DNA from: Microbacterium esteraromaticum
GTDB taxonomy: Bacteria > Actinomycetota > Actinomycetes > Actinomycetales > Microbacteriaceae
DNA length: 64,000 nt
NCBI RefSeq assembly: GCF_017303215.1
Contig: NZ_JAEMWU010000001.1
Coordinates: 2,353,143-2,417,142, forward strand
Direction: 5' to 3'
The stretch's first letter is position 1. Each line of letters starts with the position of its first letter. Made by a program: the position numbers and the translations under genes. Under the pieces are notes generated by a model, which was given only the letters and a program-made list of their open reading frames with translations, was not told the DNA's origin and did no database searches. Below are positions 62,583 to 64,000 of this stretch, one piece after another.

Positions 62583-63155
62583 TCAGCGTGCGGAGGCTCG
62601 TGCGGCAGCCAGCGCCGCCCTTCTACGGTCCGAGATGGAACGGGCGAACACGTCAGTCCTGCCGTCGAGATTGAGGGCCAGCGTCGCGTCCGCGAGCAAC
62701 TCATCCTCCGCCTTCCACGGTTCGGGGTCCACAGCCCAGGCAACGCGCGCGTTCTCGATGAGCCAGCGGCTGATGAGCGCTTCACCCTGAGGACCGTAGT
62801 GTTCACGTCCTCCATGCACGCCAAGCATGAGACCGAGCCCGTCAGCGAGGAGCACACCGAGTGTGCGCCGGAGCGTGGACTGCGAGGCGTTCTTGGTCGC
62901 GTGGGTGAGCAGTCGTTTGCGCAGGTTGCCGTTCGACGCGCGCCCGGCTGCGCTCGGCTTCCGGGGTGAGATGCCAACGTAGAGAAGCTGGTGTCCACCT
63001 TGTTCCTGGTACGCGGCCTCCGGCACGTCGAGCGTGCCCTTTCTCATCCACCACCCGTAGATGCCGGGGCTGGCAGGGGCACTGCGAACGTCGGCCGCCG
63101 AGTGGAGTGTGAGCGGGTTCAGGATGCGCCCAGCGGTGAGCGAGTGGTCGGGCAT
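62583..63155 (-). CDS. GIY-YIG-fold nuclease-like protein
   Basis: This 190-residue protein has GIYGWWM (GIY) and HQLLYVGIS (YIG-like, YVG), with an Arg/Lys-rich region after it (NLRKRLLTHATKN) and STLRRTLGVLLA, matching a bacterial GIY-YIG family of unknown role. Downstream ENARVAWAVDPEPWKAEDELL includes the acidic candidate metal ligand. The ATG at 63155 has a GGTGA element nearby; an ATG four codons earlier is possible. It converges with the HEPN-like gene pair. It may be a defence or mobile-element nuclease. Confidence 0.74.
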   Translation of the reverse strand: MPDHSLTAGRILNPLTLHSAADVRSAPASPGIYGWWMRKGTLDVPEAAYQEQGGHQLLYVGISPRKPSAAGRASNGNLRKRLLTHATKNASQSTLRRTLGVLLADGLGLMLGVHGGREHYGPQGEALISRWLIENARVAWAVDPEPWKAEDELLADATLALNLDGRTDVFARSISDRRRAALAAARASAR

Positions 63156-63302
63156 GATAGTCACCATATCGAGGACCGGTTCTGGAGCTGCATCCGACGG
63201 CTGAGTCGTGGGTGTGCCCGGCCTGCGGCACCGTCACTCTGACCTAGCGCTACTGATTCGCCCTGAGTTTCGTTCCGTCCTTTCCTTTTGGAGGATGGAT
63301 TC

Positions 63303-63617
63303 ATGCCAGGACCGTATCCGGACGACTTCCGTCAGCGCGCGTTGCGGATGTTGAGCGAGGCTCGCCCCGATCACAAGACCGATCACGCCGCGATCAAGCA
63401 CGTCGCCGCCAAGCTCGGCATCAATCCCGAGACGCTGCGATTGTGGAAGAAGCGCCTCGACGTTGACGAGGGCCGCCAGCCGGGGACCTCGAGCGAGGCG
63501 CAGGCGGAGATTAAGCGGTTGAAGAAGCAGATCGCCGAGTTGGAGAAGGCGAACGAGATCCTCCGGTCCGCGAGCGTGTTTTTCGCGACCGAGCTCGGCC
63601 GCCCCTCGTCGAGATGA
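63303..63617 (+). CDS. IS3-family transposase orfA (second element)
   Basis: This 104-residue OrfA has an N-terminal helix-turn-helix (DDFRQRALRMLSEARPDHK; HVAAKLGINPETLRLWKKRL) and a coiled-coil tail (EIKRLKKQIAELEKANEILRS). The ATG at 63303 follows a GGAGG site. TTTTTC at 63578-63583 is a candidate slip site for the -1 frameshift into orfB; the stop overlaps the orfB ATG. Confidence 0.88.
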   Translation: MPGPYPDDFRQRALRMLSEARPDHKTDHAAIKHVAAKLGINPETLRLWKKRLDVDEGRQPGTSSEAQAEIKRLKKQIAELEKANEILRSASVFFATELGRPSSR

Positions 63618-64000
63618 TCGCGTTCGTCGACAAGATGCGTGATCGTTTCGGGGTCGAGCTCGTCTGCCGTGTGATGCGGCAAGCCGAGGTGGGCTTCCTC
63701 ACCGCCCGCGGATACCGGGCTGCGAAAGCGCGTCCGGCGTCAGCGCGGCAGCTGCGGGACGAGCTGTTGATCCCGGAGATCGTGCGGCTGCATGCGGAGA
63801 ACTACGGCGTCTACGGGGTCCGGAAGATGCATGCGCTACTGCGGCGGCAGGGCTGGGTGATCGGTCGGGATCAGACCGGCCGGCTGATGCGGATCGCGGG
63901 TGTTCGCGGGGTGAAACGGTCGAAGAAGGTCTTCACCACGAAGTCCGACCCGTTGCACGAGAAGCCGAGGGATCTCGTGCAACGCAGGTTCACCGCCGAC
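63614..64000 (+). CDS. IS3-family transposase orfB (partial, second element)
   Basis: The frame is open to the window end (129 codons seen) in -1 relation to orfA. It starts MIAFVDKMRDRFGVELVCRV and includes the HTH_21-type segment ENYGVYGVRKMHALLRRQGW with GRDQTGRLMRIAGVRG, typical of IS3 OrfB before the DDE core. The catalytic residues lie outside the window, so activity cannot be judged. Confidence 0.85.
   Translation, partial: MIAFVDKMRDRFGVELVCRVMRQAEVGFLTARGYRAAKARPASARQLRDELLIPEIVRLHAENYGVYGVRKMHALLRRQGWVIGRDQTGRLMRIAGVRGVKRSKKVFTTKSDPLHEKPRDLVQRRFTAD

Larger units (their letters stand above)
63290..64000 (+). mobile_element. Second IS3-family element (cut by window end)
   Basis: The left part of a different IS3-group element has orfA from 63303 and orfB from 63614, which continues past the window. 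The left inverted repeat should lie within 63168-63290 but cannot be proven without the right end. It is not a copy of the element at 59.2 kb, because the OrfA sequences differ. Confidence 0.75.

Noticed and set aside
63168..63290. Left inverted repeat of the second IS3 element
   Set aside because: No end can be fixed without the right terminus, which lies outside the window.

Overview
The window is high-GC actinobacterial chromosome. Gene content and order suggest a Microbacteriaceae member, probably Microbacterium or a close relative. The evidence is a division and cell-wall (dcw) cluster without ftsA, a type III polyketide synthase cassette, paired LytTR/DUF3021 genes, and a gene order that parallels the mycobacterial block from ftsZ through mraZ, the DUF3040 gene, a polyprenyl synthase, Rv2175c, pknL, aroG, plsC and fadD15. 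The genus is an inference; there is no rRNA here to test it.

Region 1 (1-15.1 kb, minus strand) is the dcw cluster. In transcription order it runs mraZ, rsmH, an FtsL-like gene, ftsI, murF, mraY, murD, ftsW, murG, murC, ftsQ, ftsZ, a YggS-family gene and sepF (cut by the window start). Most genes overlap or nearly touch. MraZ-type 10-bp direct repeats precede mraZ. No murE lies between ftsI and murF.

Region 2 (15.2-36.8 kb) is conserved core. It holds a DUF3040 gene, a prenyl synthase, an Rv2175c-like regulator, a LysM lysozyme-like protein, a PASTA kinase (PknL type), sufS-sufU, class II DAHP synthase, an acyltransferase, an acyl-CoA ligase, peptide deformylase coupled to an EspI-like ATPase, pyruvate carboxylase, a ParA-like ATPase, two MerR regulators, the FHA protein GarA/OdhI, and lipoamide dehydrogenase. 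Kinase, Rv2175c-like protein and GarA plausibly form one phospho-signalling circuit.

Region 3 (36.8-54 kb) is variable core. It has a three-gene type III PKS cassette (likely phenolic lipids), a CYTH protein, a prepilin peptidase, an SOS-controlled mutasome (imuA-imuB-dnaE2) behind two LexA boxes, a SulP transporter, an F420-dependent-reductase-like protein, a cold-shock protein, and a serine hydrolase-LytTR-DUF3021 operon with LytTR-style direct repeats upstream. Many monocistronic genes show a TANNNT box 6-7 nt before the start codon, the signature of leaderless mRNA.

Region 4 (about 54.1 kb to the end) looks like a genomic island. It begins near a 3' tRNA fragment and carries a six-gene co-directional operon ending in an ApeA-like HEPN protein and a HEPN/RES-type protein (candidate anti-phage cassette). 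Next come a truncated gene, an IS3-family element whose transposase carries a nonsense codon, a second two-gene unit that joins an integrase-like N-terminus to a HEPN-like helical protein, a GIY-YIG protein, and the left part of a second IS3-family element. The six-gene operon is the best candidate for an undescribed system.
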